Source of the DNA: Bacteroidales bacterium
GTDB taxonomy: Bacteria; Bacteroidota; Bacteroidia; Bacteroidales; P3
NCBI GenBank assembly: GCA_017479705.1
Contig: JAFVCA010000005.1
Coordinates: forward strand, 1-64,000
Direction of reading: 5' to 3'
Length of the DNA: 64,000 nucleotides
The translations under genes and the position numbers were made by a program. Below the pieces are notes generated by a model, which searched no databases, was not told where the DNA came from, and was given only the letters and a program-made list of their open reading frames with translations. Positions within the stretch are counted from its first letter, which is position 1; every line of letters begins with the position of its first letter. Below are positions 50,384-57,850 of this stretch, in pieces.

Positions 50384-51889
50384 TTATCCGCAGTGCATAA
50401 AGGTTTCCACCAGTTCCAGGATCTTCTGCTGGTCGTTGCCGATCTCGGCGCGCAGCGTGCGGTCGTTGTAGGAGCGGAGCTCTTTCAGTATGCCGTCAAT
50501 CAAGGCAGGAGCAAAGATGCCTTTCTCCTCGTAGATGGCGCGGTCGCGCTCCAGCAGGTCGGCGCTTGCGGCGCAGCTGTCGGGCAGCACATCGAGGCGT
50601 TTCAGCACCTCCTCGTGCTCAAAGATGTTCACGCTCACATAACGGTCCTTGGCATACTGCACGGCATTCTCCATCTCGAAACCGTGGCGTGCAGCCACCG
50701 TCATGCCAGCCAGCAGCAAGTACACATTCGCGCTGCCGTCCGGCGTGCGCAACTCTATCGTCTGCTTGTAGCTGAAGTCAACCTCCTCGTTCTTCTCCAA
50801 CGGGTTGCAGTGGGCCATCATGTTGCCGCTGCCCTTCGTCCAGCCCAATGGCACACGCACCATGGCGCTGCGGTTGCGGTCGCCCCAGCAAATATTGGTC
50901 GGGGCCTCCTGGTGGGGCACCAAGCGGAAATAGCTCGTCGGGTTCGTGTCGCCGAAAGCCGTCAACGAACCGGCCAGATTCAGAATGCCGGCAATAGCCT
51001 TGTGGGCCACCTCCGTCAGGCCGTTCTCGCCCACGTACATGTTCTTGCCGTCCTTGCTGATGCGGGTGTGGATGTGCATGCCGCTGCCCGCCTTGCCCAC
51101 CGTGATCTTCGGGGCGAAGGTCACCGTGATGCCGTACTGGTAGCCCAGCGTGCGCATAATCCACTTCGCAATCACTAACTGGTCGGCGGCATCCTCTAAG
51201 GTGGTCGGCAGGAACTCGATTTCGTTCTGCTCGTACATCGTGTCGCCCACGCAGAAGTTGCCCACCTCGCTGTGGCCGTACTTAATCAGGCCGCCGCTTT
51301 CGGCAATCATCTTCATGGCCTCCGTGCGGAAAGCCTCAAACTTGCAGAAAGGCGTCGAAGCGTGGTAGCCCCGCTGGTCGGCGGTCAGGTATTCGTCCTC
51401 CTTCGGAGCAATCACGTAATACTCCAACTCGCCCATCACCTCGAACTCCATGCCGCCAGTCGTCTCGCGGAAAGCCTTGCCGGCTTTGGCCAGCGTGTAC
51501 TCCGGTGCCATGTCGAACGGCTCGCCGTCCTTGGTGTAGAAATTGCAGAGCAAGTCTAACGTCGGCAACTCAGCAAACGGGTCGATAAAAGCCGTGCGGA
51601 ACCGCGGAATCACATACAGGTCGCTGCTGCCAGCCTCCAAGAAGGGGAACAGGCTGCTGCCGTCCACGCGCTCGCCGCTCGTCAGTATCTCGTCGGCGTG
51701 CTCCATGCTGTTGATGACAAAATTCAGCGTCTTCAGACGCCCGTCGTACGCCATGTAGCGGAACTTGATCATCTCGATTTCAAACTCCTCGATGACCTTG
51801 AGGATATCAGCCTTGGTGAACTCGCACATCGGTTTTTGCAAGAATTGCACCAAGCGGTTGGGATTGTGTTTTAATTGGTCCTGTTTCAT
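50384..51889 (-). CDS. glnA: Glutamine synthetase, type I-like
   Basis: This 501-residue enzyme joins glutamate and ammonium with ATP. Landmarks: the beta-grasp N-domain (IEMIKFRYMAYDGRLKTLNF), GELEYYVIAPKEDE (metal-binding E-x-E), SEVGNFCVG and NEIEFLP, GKAGSGMHIHTRI, NRSAMVRVPLG and IELRTPDGSANVYLLLAGM. I see no adenylylation-site tyrosine motif, so regulation probably differs from enterobacterial GlnA. The ATG at 51889 is used; the longer frame to 51958 crosses the shared promoter. Divergent from the M24 peptidase gene over a palindromic promoter. Confidence 0.93.
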   Translation of the reverse strand: MKQDQLKHNPNRLVQFLQKPMCEFTKADILKVIEEFEIEMIKFRYMAYDGRLKTLNFVINSMEHADEILTSGERVDGSSLFPFLEAGSSDLYVIPRFRTAFIDPFAELPTLDLLCNFYTKDGEPFDMAPEYTLAKAGKAFRETTGGMEFEVMGELEYYVIAPKEDEYLTADQRGYHASTPFCKFEAFRTEAMKMIAESGGLIKYGHSEVGNFCVGDTMYEQNEIEFLPTTLEDAADQLVIAKWIMRTLGYQYGITVTFAPKITVGKAGSGMHIHTRISKDGKNMYVGENGLTEVAHKAIAGILNLAGSLTAFGDTNPTSYFRLVPHQEAPTNICWGDRNRSAMVRVPLGWTKGSGNMMAHCNPLEKNEEVDFSYKQTIELRTPDGSANVYLLLAGMTVAARHGFEMENAVQYAKDRYVSVNIFEHEEVLKRLDVLPDSCAASADLLERDRAIYEEKGIFAPALIDGILKELRSYNDRTLRAEIGNDQQKILELVETFMHCG

Positions 51890-51914
51890 ATAGAAATTTT
51901 TTTTCGTTTGGGGC

Positions 51915-51947
51915 TGCAAAGATACGAAAAATATTCGTATCTTTGCA
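51915..51947. promoter_or_regulatory. Palindromic divergent promoter of glnA and the M24 peptidase gene
   Basis: TGCAAAGATACGAA (51915-51928) and TTCGTATCTTTGCA (51934-51947) are perfect 14-bp inverted arms around AAATA. Each arm contains a TATCTTTG -7 box facing outward (complement 51917-51924 for glnA; 51938-51945 for the peptidase). The nearest TTTG elements are 27-28 bp away on both sides, longer than usual. Confidence 0.75.
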
Positions 51948-51971
51948 TTCTCAAACAAAAATAAAAATTAT

Positions 51972-53360
51972 ATGTTTAAAAAAGAAACCTATATCGCTCG
52001 CCGTGAGCAACTACGTAAGGACGTAGGCCATGGCCTTATCATCATCCAGGGCAACCACGAAGCCTCCTGCAACTACCCCGACAACACCTACTGGTTCCGT
52101 CAGGACAGCACATTCCTCTATTTCTTCGGCCTTCAGCGCGAAGACCTCGTGGGCGTGCTGGACTGCGACAACGGTGTCGACTACCTCTTCGCCAACGATT
52201 ACGACATCGACGACGTCATCTGGACCGGCCCCCTGCCCACCGTCAAGGAGCTTGCGGCCTCCGTAGGCGTTGACAACAGCGGCGACCTTGCCGCCCTCCA
52301 AACCCTCTGCACCAAGACCATCGGCCAGGCACGCCGCATCCACTACCTGCCGCCCTACCGTGCCGACAACCAGCGCCAGCTCAGCCTCCTCCTCGGCCAC
52401 CATTTCGACAGCGTCATGCACTACGCCTCCATGGAGCTCATTGCCGCTTGCGTCAAACAGCGCAGCATCAAGAGTGACGAGGAGATTGCCGAAATCGAAA
52501 AAGCCATCGCCACCGCCTACAACATGCACGTCGGTGCCATGAAGATGGCCATGCCCGGCCGCTACGAGTACGAACTGGCGGGATTCATGCAGGGCGAGGC
52601 CTGGAAGGGCAATGGCCCCGTCTCCTTCCCCGTCATCATGACCATCCACGGCGAAACCCTCCACAACCACAATCACAACCACCAGCTTGAACTCGGCCGC
52701 ATGCTCGTCATGGACGCCGGTTGCGAAACCGCCATGAACTACTGCTCCGACATCACCCGCTCCGTCCCCGTCGGCGGCCACTTCAACGACCGCCAGCGCG
52801 CCATCTACCAGATAGTCCTTGACGCCAACCTCGAAGCCATTCGCGTCACCCGTCCCGGCATCACCTATCAGGAAGTCCACACCGCTGCCAGCCGCATCCT
52901 TGCCCAGGGCTACAAAGACCTCGGCATCCTCCGCGGCAACCTTGACGACATCGTCGCCAACGGCGCCCACAGCCTCCTCATGCCCCACGGCCTCGGCCAC
53001 ATGATGGGCCTCGACGTCCACGACATGGAGAACTATGGCCAAATCAACGTCGGCTACGACGACGAGACACGCCCCAGCACCCAGTTCGGCCTCGGCAGCC
53101 TGCGCTGCGGCCGCCGTCTGCAACCCGGCTTCGTCATCACCGACGAGCCCGGCTGCTACTTCATCCCCGCCCTCATCGACCAGTGGCACGCCAACGGCAC
53201 CAACAAAGACTTCATCAACTTCGACGAGCTCGAAAAATGGAAGGACTTTGGCGGTATCCGCATCGAGGACGACATCCTCGTCACCGCCGACGGCTGCCGT
53301 GTCCTCGGCAAACCCATCCCCAAGACCATTGCCGAAATCGAGGCCACCATGAACAGCTAA
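51972..53360 (+). CDS. M24B metallopeptidase, Xaa-Pro aminopeptidase (PepP) family
   Basis: This 462-residue protein has an N-terminal creatinase-like domain (1-160; LIIIQGNHEASCNYPDNTYWFRQDSTFLYFFG) and a pita-bread domain with all five metal ligands in order: Asp in LVMDAGCE, Asp in SDITRSVPVGG, His in PHGLGHMMGLDVHD, Glu in ITDEPGCYF and Glu in GGIRIEDD. It would remove the first residue before proline from peptides in the cytoplasm. A strong terminator follows. Confidence 0.94.
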   Translation: MFKKETYIARREQLRKDVGHGLIIIQGNHEASCNYPDNTYWFRQDSTFLYFFGLQREDLVGVLDCDNGVDYLFANDYDIDDVIWTGPLPTVKELAASVGVDNSGDLAALQTLCTKTIGQARRIHYLPPYRADNQRQLSLLLGHHFDSVMHYASMELIAACVKQRSIKSDEEIAEIEKAIATAYNMHVGAMKMAMPGRYEYELAGFMQGEAWKGNGPVSFPVIMTIHGETLHNHNHNHQLELGRMLVMDAGCETAMNYCSDITRSVPVGGHFNDRQRAIYQIVLDANLEAIRVTRPGITYQEVHTAASRILAQGYKDLGILRGNLDDIVANGAHSLLMPHGLGHMMGLDVHDMENYGQINVGYDDETRPSTQFGLGSLRCGRRLQPGFVITDEPGCYFIPALIDQWHANGTNKDFINFDELEKWKDFGGIRIEDDILVTADGCRVLGKPIPKTIAEIEATMNS

Positions 53361-53384
53361 CCCCCACCCTGCAAATAACCCTGC

Positions 53385-53421
53385 GAGGGTGCCATGCCAG
53401 CCGGCGTGGCACCCTCTTTTT
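53385..53421 (+). terminator. Terminator of the M24 peptidase gene
   Basis: GAGGGTGCCA (53385-53394) pairs perfectly with TGGCACCCTC (53407-53416), then five T. Confidence 0.9.
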
Positions 53422-53439
53422 AACCCGAATCAGTCAATA

Positions 53440-53566
53440 TGATGCATCGATTCGTGAGTCAATTTTGAATGTATCAATGTGTAAATATGTAAATGTGTGA
53501 GTCTTTTTTGAATGTGTGAATGTGCGAATGTGTTAATTCGTGAATCAATTTTTAATTTTCAGTTGA
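53440..53566 (-). repeat. Inverted-orientation AACACATT repeat cluster
   Basis: Read on the - strand this is AATTAAAAATTGATTCACG, AATTAACACATTCGCACATT and further ACATTTACA/CATTCAAAA variants, the same family as upstream of ruvA and sufS, but not next to a start codon. The following 53567-53841 has no gene that I can support. Confidence 0.75.
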
Positions 53567-53841
53567 ATGCAAGCAACGCCCTCAACCGTTTCCCGTAGCG
53601 ACGTGGCATCTCCGCTCCTTGTCTGGCACTGCCGGGACGGCTATCTGTTAGTTGTCTATGCATCGGTTGAAGAAATGTTCTATATATGATGGATAAATGA
53701 AGGATAGCAAAGGGAGGAAGAGCGTGACTGGGATTGTAAGGTGGCAATCAGAGACAGGAGTCATAAAGATGCGGCGTGCCGACGACACGCATAATGGGAA
53801 TACCATCCAGTTCCCACACGGAAATGCCGTGCGGAAGGAGG

Positions 53842-54786
53842 TCAGCAGTCGTGGTGGTTGCAGAGGGAGGCCGGGGTTTCGGTTTCGAGGGTGCTGTGGG
53901 AAATTCCCTCTGATATGAGTAGTTGTTTGAGTGCATGGATGGTGGTGTCGAGCTGTTGGCAGTCGGCAATGACGATATGTGCGGTGAGTGCCGTTTCGGT
54001 GGTGCTGATGGGCCAGATGTGTACGTGGTGGATATCCACTACGCCTTCCTGTTCTTTCATTTTTGCCACAATGCTGTCGGGGTCGATATTTTCGGGCACT
54101 GCATCGATGCTCATGCGGAGGCTTTCGGCCAACAGTTGCCAGGTGGAGACAAGGATGACGGCGGCGATGACGAGGCCCATGATGGGGTCAATCAATGACC
54201 AGCCGGTGTGGGTGATGACGATGCCGGAGACCACCACACCGGCGGATACCAGCGTGTCCGCCAGCATGTGCAGGAATGCTCCGCGCGTGTTGATGTCGTG
54301 CTGGCGGCGGGAAAGCATCCAGGCGGTGAAGCCGTTGACCACGATGGCTGCCGCGGCGGTCCACGTCACCAAAGCACCGTTCACCACGGCGGGATGACTG
54401 ATTTTGTGTATGCTCTCCGCCACAATGCCGCCCACGGCAACCAGCAGGATGATGGCGTTGAGGAGCGAGATGAGGATGGAGCTTTTGCGATAGCCGTAGG
54501 TGAACCGCTTGGTGGCATGGGTGTGCGACAGTTTCAGGGCCACCATGGCCAGCAGCAGGCAGAACACGTCGCTGAGGTTGTGGCCCGCATCGGACAGCAG
54601 ACCCATGGAGTGGCCGATGAGCCCGGCCACGGCCTCGGCTGCCACAAAAAGCAGGTTGATGACGATGGCCACAATATATATGGTGCCCATCTGGCCGGGG
54701 TCGACGTGATGGTGGTGGTGATGGTGATGGCTTTCATGATGCGCATGGTTGTGGGCGCTATTGTCTGTGGTGTGTTGGTGTTGCAT
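53842..54786 (-). CDS. Cation diffusion facilitator transporter, histidine-rich
   Basis: This 314-residue CDF-family transporter exports zinc or similar divalent ions in exchange for protons. It has six membrane helices; the metal site is LSDAGHNLSD (helix II, H-x3-D) and HMLADTLVSAG (helix V). The C-terminal cytoplasmic domain has VVDIHHVHIWPISTTETALT. The N-terminus carries an eight-histidine run among 14 histidines in the first 28 residues, likely a metal-collecting arm; this is native, not a tag. The last residues (CNHHDC) could also bind metal. A - strand TATCTTTG box is at 54837-54844. Confidence 0.94.
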   Translation of the reverse strand: MQHQHTTDNSAHNHAHHESHHHHHHHHVDPGQMGTIYIVAIVINLLFVAAEAVAGLIGHSMGLLSDAGHNLSDVFCLLLAMVALKLSHTHATKRFTYGYRKSSILISLLNAIILLVAVGGIVAESIHKISHPAVVNGALVTWTAAAAIVVNGFTAWMLSRRQHDINTRGAFLHMLADTLVSAGVVVSGIVITHTGWSLIDPIMGLVIAAVILVSTWQLLAESLRMSIDAVPENIDPDSIVAKMKEQEGVVDIHHVHIWPISTTETALTAHIVIADCQQLDTTIHALKQLLISEGISHSTLETETPASLCNHHDC

Positions 54787-54836
54787 GATATTGTATTTTA
54801 ATTGTGTGCGGAAGCTTTCCGCTTGGGTTTACGCTG

Positions 54837-54844
54837 CAAAGATA
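54837..54844 (-). promoter_or_regulatory. -7 box of the cation transporter gene
   Basis: TATCTTTG on the - strand (followed by CA), 51 bp upstream of the ATG. There is no clear -33 TTTG. Confidence 0.6.
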
Positions 54845-55020
54845 GTTATACTTTTCTTGTCGGACGGTCATGAATGTTAGGTATTTTGCAATGGGTTGCC
54901 GTTGGGCGGCTGTCGGCGTTGAGGATTCTTCACCTCCTGGTAATGATGTTGTTGCGGCGGGGTAACAATAACGTAACATTTTTTTAACGGAATCGCAACT
55001 GCTGTGTCGGTGGATGGGTG

Positions 55021-55203
55021 TATTTTTGCAGCGTCAACAGGATTGGGTTGCTGTACTCTAATAGCGTTGACATACAGACGAAAATACGTTGAAAGGTAAA
55101 AATTGAAAATTGAAATTTGCGTATACAAACACCAACACATTAACGCATTCAAGCATTCACTAACACATTAAAATTGTTATTGAAATCAAAAAAGGTTTAA
55201 ACT
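55021..55203 (+). promoter_or_regulatory. Probable promoter and repeat-bearing leader of the Na/Pi cotransporter gene
   Basis: TATTTTTG at 55021-55028 followed by CA fits the -7 box; the -33 is not evident. The leader carries AAAATTGAAAATTGAAATTT (from 55099) and AACACATTAACGCATTCAAG-type units up to the ATG. The rest of 54845-55020 shows no feature. Confidence 0.45.
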
Positions 55204-56928
55204 ATGAGTTTTGTAGAGATTCTGATTGTGATAATCAATTTTGCGGGGGCACTGGCGGTGTTCCTCTTCGGCATGAAGCTGATGAGCGAGGGTCTGCAGA
55301 AATTTGCAGGTAACAAGATGCGGGCCATTATGGGCAAGGTGACGGGAAGTCCGCTGCGGGGTATCCTGACGGGTGCCGCGGTGACGACGGTGATTCAGTC
55401 TTCCTCCGCCACTACGGTGATGGTGGTGTCGTTTGTGAATGCGGGTCTGCTGACGCTTGCCGGGGCCATAGCGGTGATTATGGGTGCGAACATCGGCACG
55501 ACGGTGACGGCGTGGATTATCACCCTCTTCGGTCTGGGCGAGAGCAGCAGCATGTTCAGTCTCCCCATGCTGTTGGGAGCGGCGGCGTTGGTGTTCATGT
55601 TCACCAAAAGGGACCGACTGCGTGCCATAGGCGAGTTTGTGATGGGTCTGGCATTGCTGCTTGTGGGCATGGGGCTGTTGCAGAAGGCTATGCCCAATCT
55701 GGAACAGTATCCGGACTTTTTGGAGGCGTTGGCTCAACTCTCTGCTTACGGTTTCTGGTCTATTTTGATTTTCATTGTGGTGGGTGCGTTGCTGACCTGC
55801 TTGGTGCAGGCCTCCGCGGCCATGATGGCCATCACGTTGGTGATGTGCTACAACGGCTGGATAGGCCTTGACGCTGCTGTGGCATTAGTGATGGGGCAGA
55901 ACATTGGCACGACGATTACGGCTAATATTGCGGCCATGGTGGCCAACACTGCGGGCAAACGTGCCGCGAGGGCGCATTTGGTGTTCAATGTGGTGGGCGT
56001 GCTGCTGACGTTGATAGTCTACAGGCCTGTGCTGGACCTGATAGCGAACGCCACCTATAGCATCGTGGGCAGCAACCCCTATACGCCTGTCGGCACTGAA
56101 GGCTATTCCCCGTCGGCCATTCCCATGGCCCTCTCGCTGTTCCACACCTTCTTCAACGTGGCATGCACGCTTGTGTTGGCGTGGTTTATTCCCTTGTTAG
56201 TCCGCATTGTCAACTGGCTTGTGAAGGACAAGCCCGAGGACGAGGAGTATATCTACAAGTTGAAATATATCAGCAGTTGGATGAACACTGCGGAAATCAA
56301 CATGAAGGCGGCGGAACGCGAGATTGCAGAGTTTTCCAAACGGGTGCTGCGGATGTACACTTTCCTCCCCGCCTTGCGCACGGCAAAGAGCGATGACGAG
56401 TTTGAGGAGACGCTGGACCGCATTGAGAAATATGAGGACATCACGGACCGCATGGAGATGGAGATTTCCGAGTACTTGACGCGCATTGCGGAGGGCGACC
56501 TGTCGCACCAGGGTTCGCAGCGCATCAGTGCCATGCTGTGCGTGGTGGACAATCTGGAGAGCATCGGCGACACGATTTACCAGATTGCCGCCACACGCAA
56601 GAACAAGCGCGAGGAGGCGGTGCACTTCGACCAGCACCTGAACGACAATCTGGAGCAGATGACGCAGTTGGTGCAGCATTCATTGGACATTATGGATGCC
56701 AACCTCAAGATGGACTATGACCTCATTTCGCTGGCCCCTGCCGAGGAGGCGGAGGATGAGATAAACCACTACCGCGATGTGCTGCGGGACCAGCATCTCG
56801 ATGCCTTGAAACACGGCGAATACGGTTTCGCCATCGGGAATGCCTACAGCAGCCTCTACGCCCTGTACGAAAAACTGGGAGATTACGTTATCAACGTGAG
56901 TGAAGCAATAGTTGTGAAGTTTAAGTAA
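55204..56928 (+). CDS. Na+/phosphate cotransporter (NptA/PhoU-type)
   Basis: This 574-residue membrane protein has two inverted Na/Pi-cotransporter repeats: VIQSSSATTVMVVSF (Gln65 region) and VQASAAMMAITLVM (Gln202 region), preceded by GMKLMSEGLQKFAG and LLLVGMGLLQKAM. Both substrate QSS/QAS motifs are visible, the second slightly altered. The cytoplasmic C-terminus (about 350-574) is a PhoU-like helical domain (SDDEFEETLDRIEKYEDITDRMEM, LESIGDTIYQIA). It would import phosphate using the sodium gradient that the nqr operon generates. Confidence 0.92.
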   Translation: MSFVEILIVIINFAGALAVFLFGMKLMSEGLQKFAGNKMRAIMGKVTGSPLRGILTGAAVTTVIQSSSATTVMVVSFVNAGLLTLAGAIAVIMGANIGTTVTAWIITLFGLGESSSMFSLPMLLGAAALVFMFTKRDRLRAIGEFVMGLALLLVGMGLLQKAMPNLEQYPDFLEALAQLSAYGFWSILIFIVVGALLTCLVQASAAMMAITLVMCYNGWIGLDAAVALVMGQNIGTTITANIAAMVANTAGKRAARAHLVFNVVGVLLTLIVYRPVLDLIANATYSIVGSNPYTPVGTEGYSPSAIPMALSLFHTFFNVACTLVLAWFIPLLVRIVNWLVKDKPEDEEYIYKLKYISSWMNTAEINMKAAEREIAEFSKRVLRMYTFLPALRTAKSDDEFEETLDRIEKYEDITDRMEMEISEYLTRIAEGDLSHQGSQRISAMLCVVDNLESIGDTIYQIAATRKNKREEAVHFDQHLNDNLEQMTQLVQHSLDIMDANLKMDYDLISLAPAEEAEDEINHYRDVLRDQHLDALKHGEYGFAIGNAYSSLYALYEKLGDYVINVSEAIVVKFK

Positions 56929-56946
56929 ATTGACACATCCAAGGAA

Positions 56947-57681
56947 ATGAAGGCAATATTGTTTTCAGTGTTGTTGGCTGCGGTGCTCTCCACGTGCGGG
57001 GCATCGCAGCCGAAGGCTTTTGACGAGGCTGACACGGCGGTTGGCATGCAGTGTCTTGAGTGCCCTGCCTACGGGGCTGATGAGCACATTGTGCAGTACA
57101 GCGGTTTCACTGTCTCCTACAACCACACAACCCTTGTCCCCAACTGGGTGGCTTATGAACTTACGGCCGATGAGTTGGAGGTGCGTTACGACACCAAGAG
57201 TTCCAACTTCAGCCGTGACCCCAATCTGGAAGGTCGTCAAGCCTCGCGCGAGGACTACTCGCACAGCGGCTGGGACAAGGGACACATGGCACCCAAGGCG
57301 GACATGCGCTGGAGCGAACGCAGCTACTGGGAGAGCCATTACTTCACCAATATCTGCCCGCAGAACCATGCATTGAATGGCGGTGACTGGAACCGGCTGG
57401 AACAAGCCGTCCGCCGCTGGGCAAAAGAGTATGGGCGCGTGTGGGTGGTGTGCGGACCCGTGTTCGACTCATGCCGCTACGGCACCATTGGAAATGCAGG
57501 GGTGCAGGTGCCCGACGCCTTCTTCAAAGCTGTCCTACTCCCCGCACAGGGAGGCTACAAGATCGTGGCATACCTGATGCCCAACGAAGGGAGGCACCAC
57601 AGACTGGAACACTACGTAGTCGACCTTGAAACCCTCGAACAATTGCTGGGTCGCAAGCTCTTTCCTCGAATTGAAAATTGA
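56947..57681 (+). CDS. DNA/RNA non-specific endonuclease (NUC1 family), likely lipoprotein
   Basis: This 244-residue protein has the beta-beta-alpha-metal nuclease motif GWDKGHMAPKADM (His113 as general base), then YFTNICPQNHALNGGDWNRLE (metal-binding Asn). The N-terminal signal with LSTC (Cys17) points to a lipoprotein, so it would act at the envelope, for nutrient scavenging or against incoming DNA. The last codons (RIEN and stop) come from the dispersed AATTGAAAATTGA repeat. Shortly follows the Na/Pi cotransporter gene (18 bp), so the two may be cotranscribed, perhaps linking phosphate scavenging from nucleic acid with phosphate uptake. Confidence 0.9.
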   Translation: MKAILFSVLLAAVLSTCGASQPKAFDEADTAVGMQCLECPAYGADEHIVQYSGFTVSYNHTTLVPNWVAYELTADELEVRYDTKSSNFSRDPNLEGRQASREDYSHSGWDKGHMAPKADMRWSERSYWESHYFTNICPQNHALNGGDWNRLEQAVRRWAKEYGRVWVVCGPVFDSCRYGTIGNAGVQVPDAFFKAVLLPAQGGYKIVAYLMPNEGRHHRLEHYVVDLETLEQLLGRKLFPRIEN

Positions 57682-57850
57682 GCGGAGAACCTCCGCTGGT
57701 ATTAATTTTTAATTCTTGAATGCGTTAAATTAAGAGGTGAAAATTGAATGTGTTAATGCTTGAATGTGTGAATGTGTGAGTGTTTTGAATGTGTTAGTTT
57801 TATTACCAGCGGCGGTGCGCCGCTTTCAATTTTCAATTTTCACTTTTCAA
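57668..57850. repeat. Composite repeats in both orientations between convergent genes
   Basis: Hairpins AGCGGAG-AAC-CTCCGCT (57681-57697) and AGCGGCG-GTG-CGCCGCT (57808-57824) are flanked by ATTAATTTTTAATT, GAATGTGTGAATGTGTGAG-type units (the complement of ACACATTC) and TTTCAATTTTCAATTTTCAC. This is the richest single copy cluster in the window. Confidence 0.88.

Noticed and set aside
53697-53918. 73-codon frame on the + strand upstream of the cation transporter stop
   Set aside because: It overlaps the 3' end of the transporter gene on the other strand and shows no protein-like pattern past the overlap.
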